A stretch of DNA of 64,000 nucleotides from Lichina pygmaea (taxonomy: Eukaryota; Ascomycota; Lichinomycetes; Lichinales; Lichinaceae): assembly GCA_963422465.1 (NCBI GenBank), contig OY730173.1, positions 496,001 through 560,000 on the forward strand, in the 5' to 3' direction. Of the stretch, positions 51,061 through 60,728 are shown piece by piece. The translations under genes were made by a program, and so were the position numbers. The notes beneath the pieces were generated by a model. The model was given only the letters and a program-made list of their open reading frames with translations. It was not told the origin of the DNA and searched no databases. Position 1 is the first letter of the stretch; every line of letters starts with the position of its first letter.

Positions 51061-52659
51061 CTAGAGCAGATACTGCGAGCACATATGATCAAACTCAACC
51101 TCCTGATTCTGCCTGGCTACCGAGTCGACCGGATTTACAGTCTGATACCACTCCCTGGTGGCCTCGAGTGCCGGAATCTTGACAAAGCGATTGTTCGGGT
51201 TGGGGTGGATTTTCTGGTGCTTCGGTGGGCGTAATGTTTTGATCTCAAGTTCTAGATAGTCAATCTGACGTTGCTGCAGCTCAATCTTGTGGTTTTGGTG
51301 GTCCAGGCACTTCCCAACCGACCGAAAGAGAGCTCTGGTTGAGGGGTCTCTTGTGCCAATTTTCTCCATGGACTCTCGGAGTTGACGATGCCCTTTTGGA
51401 GTTAGGAACACTGGCTGTGATGCTTGGGATGTGTTCTCAGGATGCTTGGGTTCTATTTGCGGGGTCCTAGGACGTGCCTGGGCTTCTGCTGGCTGTGGTG
51501 GATCCTCCGCAACAACAAATCTGTTCTGCAATGCCTTCCGACAGCTTTGTGGCCATAACCCGGTATGTTGCCACCCAGCAACAATATTTGAGCTGCTGAA
51601 AGCCTTCTTCCGTGCCTTCTGGTACAGAATTAGGAACATGGGCTTCCCAATAGCTCTGGCGGCTGATCTTTTAATGAAATCATCAAGGGACATCCGGTAC
51701 GCCTGCTTCAGACTTGAAAACACACCAACATCAAGAGGCTGGAGGACGTGGGAGGCGTGGGCTGGCAGGTACAGCAGGTGGATGTTGTTGTAGTAGCAGG
51801 TGTACTGGAATTCATCAGTCTTATGGCTAATATGTCCATCTAGAACAAGCAGTCGTGTTTCTTTGCCAGGACCTGCCCCAGATTGGGGGATGAAGCAGTT
51901 TTCCAGCCACCCCTGAGCAATACTGCAGTCAATGAAGCTGTTATCCTGTGCCTCGAAGTGCCACCCCAGCATCCCTGACCGATCATCCGGAAACCATTGC
52001 TTCTGTACAGATTTCCCCTTGAAAATAACAAGGGGATCAATGCACTGCCCGGTGGCATTGATGCACTCGACAATTGTAGTCCATGTACGACACGCAGAAG
52101 TACTCAGACACTCAGTCTTCTTCTCCCGCCCTGTCAAGACCTTCCCAGAGTAGGACGTGCCTTCCATAAGGCCTGTCTCATCCATATTATACCGGAATTG
52201 TAGTGCAATACTCAAGATCTTTGGATGTACTATCATATCAAAGAATAGCTTTATATTAGCCTCTGAGGCACTATTCTTTCTAATCTGATCAAGTGGAACT
52301 GCTTTCAGGGACTTAACCTCTGGGTTCCGTCGCAAAAAGTTCTCAATCCAATGCTTCCCCAGAGGTTTATCATCCCCTCCAGCTTTAAGCAGTTTCTCGG
52401 CGAAATAAGCAAGCTGTTGATGCTGGGGTGCAAAGCCTAGCAAGGCTCGGAGGAGGACCCAGTCTCGCAGACTGGATTCCTGGTCTGGGGAGAGTCTTTG
52501 GCGACTCTGGTTGAAGACTGGTCGTACGTTTCGCCCATGTGATCGGGCACGGAGGGTGGTAGGGGGGATAACCCAGGTTTTTGCAGCGGTACGGATTGGC
52601 ATTCCATCGGAGATAGCTTCCAGCGCGTTCTGGAGGTCCTCGGTCGTGTACGAAGGCAT
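51061..52659 (-). CDS. Fot1/pogo-type DDE transposase
   Basis: 532 aa, no stops. N-terminal psq-type HTH (TTEDLQNALEAISDGMPIRT, TAAKTWVIPPTTLRAR), CENP-B-type HTH (LSPDQESSLRDWVLL...HWIENFLRRNPEV), then the DDE/DDD catalytic core: FRYNMDETGLMEG (first D), TRLLVLDGHISHKTDEF (second D), LPAHASHVLQPLDVGVFSSL (third D). Downstream is a Pro/Gln/Glu linker and a coiled-coil. Cut-and-paste transposase of the pogo superfamily; intact catalytic residues imply possible activity. CpG content is closer to host genes than to the LINEs. Confidence 0.9.
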   Translation of the reverse strand: MPSYTTEDLQNALEAISDGMPIRTAAKTWVIPPTTLRARSHGRNVRPVFNQSRQRLSPDQESSLRDWVLLRALLGFAPQHQQLAYFAEKLLKAGGDDKPLGKHWIENFLRRNPEVKSLKAVPLDQIRKNSASEANIKLFFDMIVHPKILSIALQFRYNMDETGLMEGTSYSGKVLTGREKKTECLSTSACRTWTTIVECINATGQCIDPLVIFKGKSVQKQWFPDDRSGMLGWHFEAQDNSFIDCSIAQGWLENCFIPQSGAGPGKETRLLVLDGHISHKTDEFQYTCYYNNIHLLYLPAHASHVLQPLDVGVFSSLKQAYRMSLDDFIKRSAARAIGKPMFLILYQKARKKAFSSSNIVAGWQHTGLWPQSCRKALQNRFVVAEDPPQPAEAQARPRTPQIEPKHPENTSQASQPVFLTPKGHRQLRESMEKIGTRDPSTRALFRSVGKCLDHQNHKIELQQRQIDYLELEIKTLRPPKHQKIHPNPNNRFVKIPALEATREWYQTVNPVDSVARQNQEVEFDHMCSQYLL

Positions 52660-52754
52660 GATGAATCAATTAAGCCACTTAGAAGTCTGGATACTTGATT
52701 GTGGGAGGTGCTGCGACGCGTTGTTGATGCAAGAGTCGTGCAGATTTATCGCTT

Positions 52755-52794
52755 AGGAGGTGGGCCGTGAAGGGGGGTGGGCCGCGAAGGGGGG
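52755..52794 (-). repeat. Right TIR of Fot1-like element
   Basis: Inverted copy of the left TIR with the same double sub-repeat; followed by the target TA at 52795-52796. Confidence 0.85.
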
Positions 52795-53057
52795 TACGAC
52801 CTTATATCAATTTGTTCATGGAGTACGGAGTACAGCTTCCCCCCCCCCTTCCCCATCTTCCCCCACCCCTTCCCCATCTTCCCTTTTTCCTTTTGTATCG
52901 AAGTATGACCAATACACGTCCCTGACTTCGACCTTGCTTCCACCTTGCGCGGTAGAAACGAGACGATGAAGAACAACGGTAATCACGAATGATAAGAGTT
53001 GCTTCCATCGTACCATCGTGGTCGAGGAGCAAGAAGGAGGAGAGGCAGAGAAGTGCT

Positions 53058-55444
53058 TCAGGTACTCTCCTTCTCTGCGCTCTTCCCTTCCGTTGCGACT
53101 CCACCTGCAGCTGCACCTACGTCCCCCGCTGCTGCTGCTGCTGCTGCCGGCACGCCATCTACGCTTCCCGTGTTCGTGCTTTGGCTCGGGTTCAGCGGCT
53201 TGGCGGCGTCGTAGCTGAGGGCCTTGACGATGCCGAGGCCCTTTGTGCGGCCTTCGCGGAACAGCAGACGGTCGCCGACGGCCAGGTACTCCGGCCGCTG
53301 CACGAAGCGGAAGGCGACGGTGGCGCGGTCGCCCGTGCGGATGTACTCCCTGTCAATGTCGATGATGGCGCAGGTCTGCGACACGGGCCCGACGTGCAGC
53401 ATCGCTTGGTATTTGGGCTTGATCGTCGTGGCGTGGCTGAGGATGAGTACTGCTTTGGATTCAGTACGTCGTGGGGGGAGGGGGGGGATCTGGGGGAGAG
53501 GCAGGGGTGGGGGGCTACCCTCGGCGATGAACTCGCGGTACACCTTGGGCGGCTGGTCCAATTTCGGCAGGACCACCATTCCTTTTCTGACGTCTTTTCG
53601 TCGGATTTTCTTGAGCGCGAATGACGCCGATTGGCCTGCGGTGCATACCGACACAGGGATGCGTTTCCTCTCGATGGATCTGATGTTGGTCGGCATGAAC
53701 TGGCCCAGCGAATCAGGACCTACTAGGACATTATCGCCGGCGTGTATTGCCCCTAGTTCTGAGAGTTAGAATGTGGCATTGACGGGATGGCAAGGCAAGC
53801 TGCCCTACCGCTCTTGACAACGCCGGAAACGACGGTCCCCACGAACGGCACCGAAAAGGTGTCGTTGATGGACAGCTCGAACGGAGCTGATGCGTCGTAG
53901 TGTCCGTGGTGCGGCAGGATATTGAGGAATATCCGAACCAGATCCAGGCAGTCGCCGGTGACGTTGGACACTTGGAAGATGGGGCAGATCCGCTGGCTGA
54001 CGAATTGAGTCTGGTCGTGGGTGTAAGCATGGCTGGGTAACGTGGACAACCGGCGCAACCTACAGCGGTATTGATGCACTCTTCGCGGTTCTTGATCAGG
54101 ATCGGGATCTTCCTGGCCCCAGGACTCTTGAGGATGGCAACCAGCTGCTTGATCGTCTGCTGGAGGATATGGGGAGGGCAGATGTCGATCTTGGTGATGA
54201 CAACCATGACCGGCACATTAAGTGCCAAGGCAATCCCAAGGTGCTCTCTGAAAGCTCAATCAGCGGGCGAGACTACGTGGCTGGCCATGGCCTGTCCCTA
54301 CCTGCTCATGCCTATCAGGCCGTTGTTCGCCGCGACCATCAGGAGACAGTAGTTTGGGCTGCTGCTCAGCAAGCCGAACACCGTCGTACGGAGATATCGC
54401 TCGTGCCCTGCGAGGTCGGTGAAACTGATCACTTTGGCCTGTACGAAGCGCATCAGCCTTGGATCCTCCATGTTGGATGATTTTGTGAAGCAACAAGAAT
54501 CCACTCACAGAACGCTTACCAATCTCTTCCCACGAGAGCTTACGGCCAGTGATGTTGGACGCGACAACATCCCCACAAGAGTCAAAGCCCATGATCTCCA
54601 TGCCGACCGAGCTGGTCCGTCCGCTCTCCACCTCGTGCTTATGCCGGAACAGATTCACCCGAGCCTTTCCACGCCCGTCGTCGAGACTGCCCTTGACCAG
54701 GACGCCCAGCATGGTGCTCTTCCCGGCGTCCACTGGCGTTCCCTGTAGCGTTAGCTGATGGGTCCCTTGTCTATAGTTACGCAGAACGTCCCAGAGCTTA
54801 CCGTTGCCGACGACAGCTATTCGTAGCTCAATGACATCATCGACGGTGTCGGGCCTGCGTCTGATCATGATTTTGGCCGTAGCACTCTGATCCTTGCCGC
54901 CAGCAGACTCGACTTCTTCGCCGAGTCCTGCATGCTTCGACAGCAGTATCTTGCAGTCGGCCGATAACGTCTTGGCTGCGCGTCTTAACCGGCCCCAGGC
55001 TATTGAACACTCGTCCTTGGTAAAGCCCATCGGCTCCCCGTTATCCTCGAGTCCGAGCTCGAACAGGGTCTCGCCGTTGCCCTCGTCTATGCGCTCGCGC
55101 AAGATGTCCTCGAGCCGCTTGAGAGTGGTGGCCTCATTTTCCGACGTATCAAGCAGGAGCTCCCGTAATCGCGGCCGCGGGGCCGAGTCGGCAATGTCAA
55201 GGGCATCAATGATATCCAATTCGTCATGGTCTTCGACAGCCAGGTGTTTCCACTTGCTCGCCCCAGCGGACGGGTCATGGCCAGGTGGTTGTCGGAGTCG
55301 CTGCTGCTTCTCGACGTACTCTGCGAAATCGCTGAGTGCCTGATCGAACAACGTCAGACTTCACTCGACATGCAGCAAGCGCAAACTTACAGACTCGCCT
55401 TTGCGACGCTCCTGTGGCGTCTGCTTTCCCAATGCCGGTGCCAT
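53058..55444 (-). CDS. GTPBP1/GP-1-like translational GTPase
   Basis: Eight exons: 55444..55391, 55339..54802, 54732..54509, 54438..54302, 54247..54064, 54010..53809, 53758..53519, 53452..53058; introns 50-70 nt; exact frame, 657 aa. G1 GNVDAGKST is formed across intron 2; then [20 protein letters not shown] and [14 protein letters not shown]3 [30 protein letters not shown]4 [24 protein letters not shown]; domain 2 [15 protein letters not shown]; domain 3 [20 protein letters not shown] and [15 protein letters not shown]. This matches mammalian GTPBP1/2 (EF1A-like, linked to ribosome rescue and mRNA turnover). An Ala-rich tail follows. Next to LSM3, same strand. Confidence 0.88.
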
Positions 55445-55882
55445 CTTGGTCCGCTACTGTATCTGCCGCGCCTGCCCTGCCTGCGTCGGCCCAGATAGGA
55501 GGAAGTGATGATTATGTCTTGTGCTGGAGATGCTACGACTGCTTCATGCTGAATCGGAGTGGTTTTCGCAGAGCTCGCTACATCTAGGTCGTCTTGCGGC
55601 GGGTATGACTACAAGTTGGCGTGACCGTGACCGCAAAAAAACACCCCATCGCCAAGTGATGACGCGCCCGAAACGCTGGATGAGTCACCTTTCGTTCGAT
55701 AGACTGGCTCGTAGGAGCCAAGCTGGTTCTTCCGGATCAAAGCATATTCCAATTCATGACCGAGTACGGTAATGCATCAACGCTACCACACCGCCAGAAT
55801 CGATATGGACGCCTTCACTTTTATTGAATCGCCTCCCAAGTCGGAGAAAACATCGATAGCAAACTTGTATGACTCTGGAGCG
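55445..55882. other. Spacer GTPBP1-like/LSM3
   Basis: 438 bp containing the GTPBP1-like promoter and LSM3 3' UTR; no other feature seen. Confidence 0.45.
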
Positions 55883-56386
55883 TCAGGTCGACGGTTGGGG
55901 TGATATCAGAACTACGCTGTCTCCTGTACATCGAGTAAGAACGGCATGTGCTGGAATGTGAAGTTGCGATTCGAACAAACCTCGCACGAAGAGCATTTCA
56001 GATTGCTTCTTGACGGTCTATGCCCACCTGTTACTCTTTGAGATTCGATAGGCAAATGGTAGAAGGTACCTTGACAGACTGTGTCTCTTCCTCCTCCTCT
56101 TCCTCATCGTCGTCGTCCACGACATATACTGTCTCCTCCACCTCGCCTAGCACCAGGTTGCAATGACTGTCATAGGCCTAGAGTAGCAATCGTTAGGACG
56201 GCCCCGTAGGGAATCTCTCAAGACCCATGATGCTCAGATTACGGATGGTATGAGACGTACATGCAACCGACCCTTCAGCTCGCGATCGCCTCTCAGCTTG
56301 ACAAAGACAATCTCGTCGAGCAGCAGTCGGACCAGGTCCAGAGGCTCCGATCCGGAGGCGTTGATATTGTCTTCCGTGTCCGCCAT
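55883..56386 (-). CDS. LSM3: U6 snRNA-associated Sm-like protein LSM3
   Basis: Family role: subunit of the Lsm2-8 (U6 snRNP, nucleus) and Lsm1-7 (decapping, cytoplasm) rings. Four exons: 56386..56261, 56177..56070, 56017..55981, 55923..55883; introns 83, 52 and 57 nt; 103 aa. [42 protein letters not shown] (Sm1 with the family [12 protein letters not shown]), [15 protein letters not shown], then Sm2 [15 protein letters not shown]. The loop between Sm1 and Sm2 has 11 consecutive acidic residues ([11 protein letters not shown]). Two very short exons (37 and 41 nt). Functionally close to DCP2 at 15.4 kb, though unlinked. Confidence 0.93.
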
Positions 56387-56652
56387 CGTAGGTAATGCCA
56401 ATGCTACAAGACTGACTATGTCTACCGGTACATACGTACGTATGTACGGAGTACCGTTGGCAGAGTCGAAAGTCGAAAGATACGCGCGCTTACTCGCGTA
56501 AAAAGTGGCCATCAGACACGTGACTTTATCACGTGGTATGGACCTTTGCACGAGGGTATTCTTCCCCCTTATTCTCAAGTAAAAAAAACTTACGTAGCCG
56601 ACGTAACCGCGATGGTCCAATTTTCGAGATCTCTAAACTGACAGACAAACCA
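56387..56652. promoter_or_regulatory. LSM3/PPR-like divergent promoter with two CACGTG boxes
   Basis: 266 bp. CACGTG at 56517-56522 and 56530-56535 (13-bp spacing), the target of Cbf1/Pho4-type bHLH factors. GTACGGAGTAC at 56444-56454 preceded by TACGTACGTA. Confidence 0.55.
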
Positions 56653-58794
56653 ATGCGAGTACTGAGTTGCCGATGTGAGGCACTCTGGTCACCAACCACA
56701 AGTCCAAGATGGTCTTCCGTCCTTGGAGGCCGCCCGTGGACTGGATTGGCGCGATCGGGCTTCGCATCTCCCCCAAGAGCTCTAGAACACATCCACACCG
56801 ATAGCCAGCCGCCACCTTACCACGCTCCTGGACGCCCACCGGAGACGACAATTGCCAGAAACACTGTGACGGATGATGAGGCTGTCTCAAGTGAAGCCGA
56901 GGGCAGCATTTCCAGCTCTTGGCCCCAGTCAGGATCCACACAGGGCTGCGACCTGGATGCCCCATCGTCCTGGGAGGAGCAACTATCACGTCACCTCAGA
57001 GAGCATAACCTGCCTGAGGTTCTCCATATCCTGGCCGCTGTTTCCGAGGACGATGAGCTTAAGCTTTCAGTCCCTGCTACGACCCTCTCTGAGGCGATGA
57101 ACTTGCTCGACCCTGACCGTTTCATGGAGGAGGTGGTGGCCGTTCATCGGGACATTGCTTGGCGTATGCCCTTCAAACGAGGAGTGCAGTCCATCACGGA
57201 TGTCTTTGCGCGCTACCGCACGGCCGTTGCGCGTTTGCGCTCCATCAAGATCAAAATGGGGTTGCCCTTCGATCTCAGCGATTGCAGCTGGTTCCTCAAA
57301 GCTGCCAAGGCCATGGGAGAGTCCGGAGAAGCTGTGGCGATCTGGACGGATATGCAAAAAGACAGGATGCATCCAGACACGAGTTGCTTCAATCATTTTC
57401 TTGAGGCGAAGGCGTGGGCGAGGCTTGTCGGGCCGGCCCGGCGCCGCAGGGTGAGGGCTGAAAAGTACTGGGAGGAGATGGAATCACTGCGAAGAGCGCG
57501 TGAAGGACTGTCGGACCTCAAGAAGCAAGCGATCGAAAAGTACAACGAGATGAAGGAAGACGGCGTCATGCCGGACATGAAGACCTTTTCTCTCTTGATC
57601 ATCGCTTTTTCACGCGAGCAAGATCTGGCAGCGGTGAACTGGGTGTTGAAAGACACGTGGGACATTGACGTTCCCCTGATACTCGAGACGCAAGGGCAAC
57701 AGCCGGAGCCGGATGTGGGGCTCTCGAAGAGCTCTCCGATGCGGCCGGGGCCCGATCTGCTCTTCGCCGTAGCTCACGCGTTCGGCATCAACAACCACAT
57801 CCCGACGGCGCTCCGCCTCGTCGACTTCATCGCGAAGCGCTACCAGATTCCCGTCCCGGACGTTGTCTGGCACGAGCTTCTAGGATACACCTACGTCGCG
57901 GTAGCTCCGGCGTCCGCCGAAGGATCCGGCCATGACGTCGGCAGCCTGCCCAGAAGTGCCCTCTACAACCTATACGAGATCATGAGCGGCGAGCCTCACA
58001 ACGTGAAACCGACCCTAGCCCTGTCCAGCTATCTCGTGTCAAGCAGCAACAAGCACCCCCTGTACACGCACGCCGTGTCGCGCTTCCAGCAGGCCGTCAG
58101 GTACTATCGCCCTTCGGAGAAGGCGTTCGATCGCGCGCAACGTAAAGTACAGCTAATCGAAGAGCTACGGGCGCGCAATGTCCCCCTCCACGTCCCCGAA
58201 CTGTCCTTGACCGTTGCACGACGAGAGCTCGAGATGGCTCGGCTTCGGAAAGCCCGTGACCACCATCTTGTCTCGCAAATGATGCGGCAGCTTCTACACC
58301 GCGTACGACCACCGTCGAATGACGGCAATCTGCGCAACACTTGGACGAAGCTCAGCCACCAATGGGAGAGAATCCGGCTGCCATTTCTCGTGGCCAAGTT
58401 TCGAGAGTTCTTGCCCAAGAGGATCAGTTACCGTACGCATCTCGGAACGATTTGTCTTATCGACCACGCCGAAGCCGGCTCGTCCGAGTCGAACCAAGAG
58501 TACGACCTCGTTACAACCGCAGAATTCGAGGCCGGCGGTGTCCCGAGGGAACCGTGCCACGGACGTGCTCGTCTTGACCCGGGGTTGTTCGTGGACGGGG
58601 AGCTTTTCACAGAACGTGAGCTGTTGGAGAAGCTCAGCCGTGCACGGAGTCCCGGGGAGGATCTGCAATCGATGGAGCCCATGGAAGCGGCAGAGCCGAT
58701 GGATATGGAGTACGAGCCATCATTTGCTCCTAGCAGGGCCAAAGATGTATCTCAGGTACCACATCAGTGGCGTGACAGGACGATCGGTCTATGA
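56653..58794 (+). CDS. PPR-like probable mitochondrial expression factor
   Basis: 713 aa, single exon from ATG 56653. N-terminus MRVLSCRCEALWSPTTSPRW is Arg/Ser-rich (mitochondrial-type presequence). Helical-repeat body: HNLPEVLHILAAVSEDDELK, SITDVFARYRTAVARLRSIK, GESGEAVAIWTDMQKDRMHP DTSCFNHFLEAKAW and KYNEMKEDGVMPDMKTFSLL IIAF; the last two are PPR-like units. The layout resembles the ascomycete mitochondrial ATPase-expression (Aep2/Atp13-type) or Cya5-type PPR proteins that control mitochondrial mRNAs, but I cannot assign the target. C-terminal part is charged. Confidence 0.65.
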   Translation: MRVLSCRCEALWSPTTSPRWSSVLGGRPWTGLARSGFASPPRALEHIHTDSQPPPYHAPGRPPETTIARNTVTDDEAVSSEAEGSISSSWPQSGSTQGCDLDAPSSWEEQLSRHLREHNLPEVLHILAAVSEDDELKLSVPATTLSEAMNLLDPDRFMEEVVAVHRDIAWRMPFKRGVQSITDVFARYRTAVARLRSIKIKMGLPFDLSDCSWFLKAAKAMGESGEAVAIWTDMQKDRMHPDTSCFNHFLEAKAWARLVGPARRRRVRAEKYWEEMESLRRAREGLSDLKKQAIEKYNEMKEDGVMPDMKTFSLLIIAFSREQDLAAVNWVLKDTWDIDVPLILETQGQQPEPDVGLSKSSPMRPGPDLLFAVAHAFGINNHIPTALRLVDFIAKRYQIPVPDVVWHELLGYTYVAVAPASAEGSGHDVGSLPRSALYNLYEIMSGEPHNVKPTLALSSYLVSSSNKHPLYTHAVSRFQQAVRYYRPSEKAFDRAQRKVQLIEELRARNVPLHVPELSLTVARRELEMARLRKARDHHLVSQMMRQLLHRVRPPSNDGNLRNTWTKLSHQWERIRLPFLVAKFREFLPKRISYRTHLGTICLIDHAEAGSSESNQEYDLVTTAEFEAGGVPREPCHGRARLDPGLFVDGELFTERELLEKLSRARSPGEDLQSMEPMEAAEPMDMEYEPSFAPSRAKDVSQVPHQWRDRTIGL

Positions 58795-58823
58795 CATGCA
58801 ACGGCGCTCTCGCTCCTTCATCA

Positions 58824-60087
58824 TCATGCCCATTCCGGCTCCAAATGGTTGAGGACCATGTACCGACTCGCCATAATCCAACCCCAACGGAACCACCTCA
58901 TCTGGCTTTGGTGAGCCCTGGTCATGGCGCTCTGTGCAACGCGTACTCGGACTGGCGGGCTCGCGAAGTACAAGGAGGGTGATGGTTGATGCCCTCTCGC
59001 CTCCCGAAGCATGGCTACATCCAACAACGTTGGGATCAGATCCAGCACGGACAGGTATTTCCTGAACCAGCTTGTCGACTTTAATGTATAGAGGGTAGTG
59101 GGGCGGCCTAGGTATGTGGAGTCTCGGTGCTTTTGCTGGATGAAGATCCGGCCACCGTCATACAGCGCGCAGTGGTTTGGATGCGCGGAGACTCCGTGGC
59201 GGTCAAAGGTGATGAGAATGTCGACCGGGGGCGGGGCCTGTTGCTGGCGGGACACGGCGAGGATGCCAGCAAGCGTGTCGGACACCCGGTGGGGATCCCA
59301 TTTGGCCGTCATGCTATCGGGGAGGTGTCTGGCATGCAAGCATGAGCTGCTCTGTGGCGTCGTACTGGCTGCCAGAGACAATATACGCACTCGGACTCAA
59401 CAACATGAATCATTGATTCGCTACGTACACCCAGCATGAGACCACTCTTTACCAACTCTTTCTTTCTCGTCTCGCCAAGGCCGTCGGCGTTTCCTGTCCA
59501 GCACGATTTAGCAGGCCATGGTGCATCCTTGCTGGCATGTTGAGTGAATGTAGATGTTTCTGGTACATGCCAAGGAGTCAAGAACGTAAAAGACAGCGTG
59601 ACAGAGCTAAATAGCCGCATCCAAGTGGGCCACAGGAAACAGCAACTTGCATCCTTCGGAGGCAGCTTTCGAAGCCCGGAAGGATGATTGTACGATACGG
59701 CGAAGGGGAAACAGCATCGACCGAAGAAAACTTGGAGAAAAGACAACGTCCTAGTTGTCTGCACTAACCACTGCTCAGACACACAATCTGCACTTGGTTG
59801 CCGAGGGCCGGGTGGGTCAGGGCCAGCAGCGTCGGCGCGAAGAACATGGCTTCGTCGTCCGGATGGGCGACGAGGAGGCAGATGTGTTTGTTCCGGGGTA
59901 AAGAGCCATACAGCCGGCCAAAGGCGGTCTTGCCGGGGCCCTGGAGGCTGCTCGGAGATGACAGCTGCTGCTGGTGAAGATATAGAACGGCGATGTAGAG
60001 AAGCGGAGTGGTGGCGAGGAAGGTGTAGACAGCGACGCGGGCTAGGGTCAGCAACGACGAGAGTAGGTAAGGGTGGACGATGGCCAT
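58824..60087 (-). CDS. GPI12: GPI12/PIG-L N-acetylglucosaminyl-PI de-N-acetylase
   Basis: Family role: second step of GPI-anchor synthesis at the ER (removes acetyl from GlcNAc-PI). Exons 60087..59769, 59493..59391, 59328..58824; introns 275 and 62 nt; 308 aa. N-terminal membrane anchor (ARVAVYTFLATTPLLYIAVL). Catalytic AHPDDEAMFFAPTLLAL (Zn ligands in AHPDDE), CLSSGNADGLGETRKKEL, LPDSMTAKWD, VDILITFDRHGVSAHPNHCA (H-x3-H zinc/active site), and C-terminal RWFRWGWIMASRYMVLN. The second junction (donor GTGCGT at 59390) was chosen because it keeps frame with HLPDSMTAKW; nearby alternatives would differ by a few residues. Confidence 0.9.
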
Positions 60088-60296
60088 GGTAGCTTTGTTG
60101 TACTTGTGGGTCTACTGTACCGTACGGTACTGAGTGTAAGGATGAGGAGATTCGCGCTGCTTGGGGCCTGATTATCACCATTGATAGACCTGCCACCAGG
60201 ACTCAGGCACGGGAAGCTTAACTTAGTATCATGATCTATTTGTAGGCTCTCAAAATTTCTGAATCGCACTTGCGCAACAAGATCATTCTTGAAGAT

Positions 60297-60391
60297 GTCC
60301 CACTAGCGCAATGGTAGCGCGTTAGACTTCTACTCCTACTCTTCTTAGATCGGGGATCTAAAGGTTGTGGGTTCGAGTCCCACGTGGGATG
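60297..60391 (+). tRNA. tRNA-Arg (anticodon UCU), 23-nt intron
   Basis: Acceptor stem GTCCCAC/GTGGGAT with a G-U first pair; D arm GCGC-AATGGTA-GCGC; anticodon stem TTAGA/TCTAA with loop C-T-TCT-A-A; intron 60333-60355 inserted one base 3' of the anticodon, the canonical site; variable AGGTT; T arm GTGGG-TTCGAGT-CCCAC. Mature length 72 nt. T6 follows a few bases downstream. Confidence 0.9.
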
Positions 60392-60728
60392 CGATGGTTT
60401 TTTGATGTTTTTTTTCCTCCGCCAAATGCCTCCCAGGTCGGAGAGAATATTGTCTTCAAGCACGGGCATTGGAAGGGGAAGCACCTTGTGCGGGCGAGCA
60501 TCGCGGTTGTGTGGTTCGGCACAATGTACCTCCGTATGAAGGTACCCGTTGGAGCTCTTGCGAAGCATGCGGCACGTGACGACGTCATTCTTCGGGCCGA
60601 GGTAGTTTACATACTGTAGCACGTCGAAACTGCTCGGTGCCAAGCCACGGCGCATTCGACACTTAAACCATGCAGCCGCCGCCGCCATTCCTGAACTCTC
60701 AAGTCCATCGCAGTCCAAGCCAGCGAAG
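60392..60728. other. Spacer tRNA-Arg to carrier gene
   Basis: 337 bp with the Pol III T-run (about 60398-60403) and T8 (60408-60415), then the 5' leader of the carrier gene. No other gene. Confidence 0.45.

Larger units (their letters stand above)
50961..52794 (-). mobile_element. Fot1/pogo-like DNA transposon, apparently intact
   Basis: 1834 bp with terminal inverted repeats starting CCCCCCTTCGCGG on both sides (50961-50997; 52755-52794), about 33 of 37 positions matching. TA follows the right end; the left end has GA, one base off the TA target duplication. Single 532-codon transposase inside. Confidence 0.88.
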
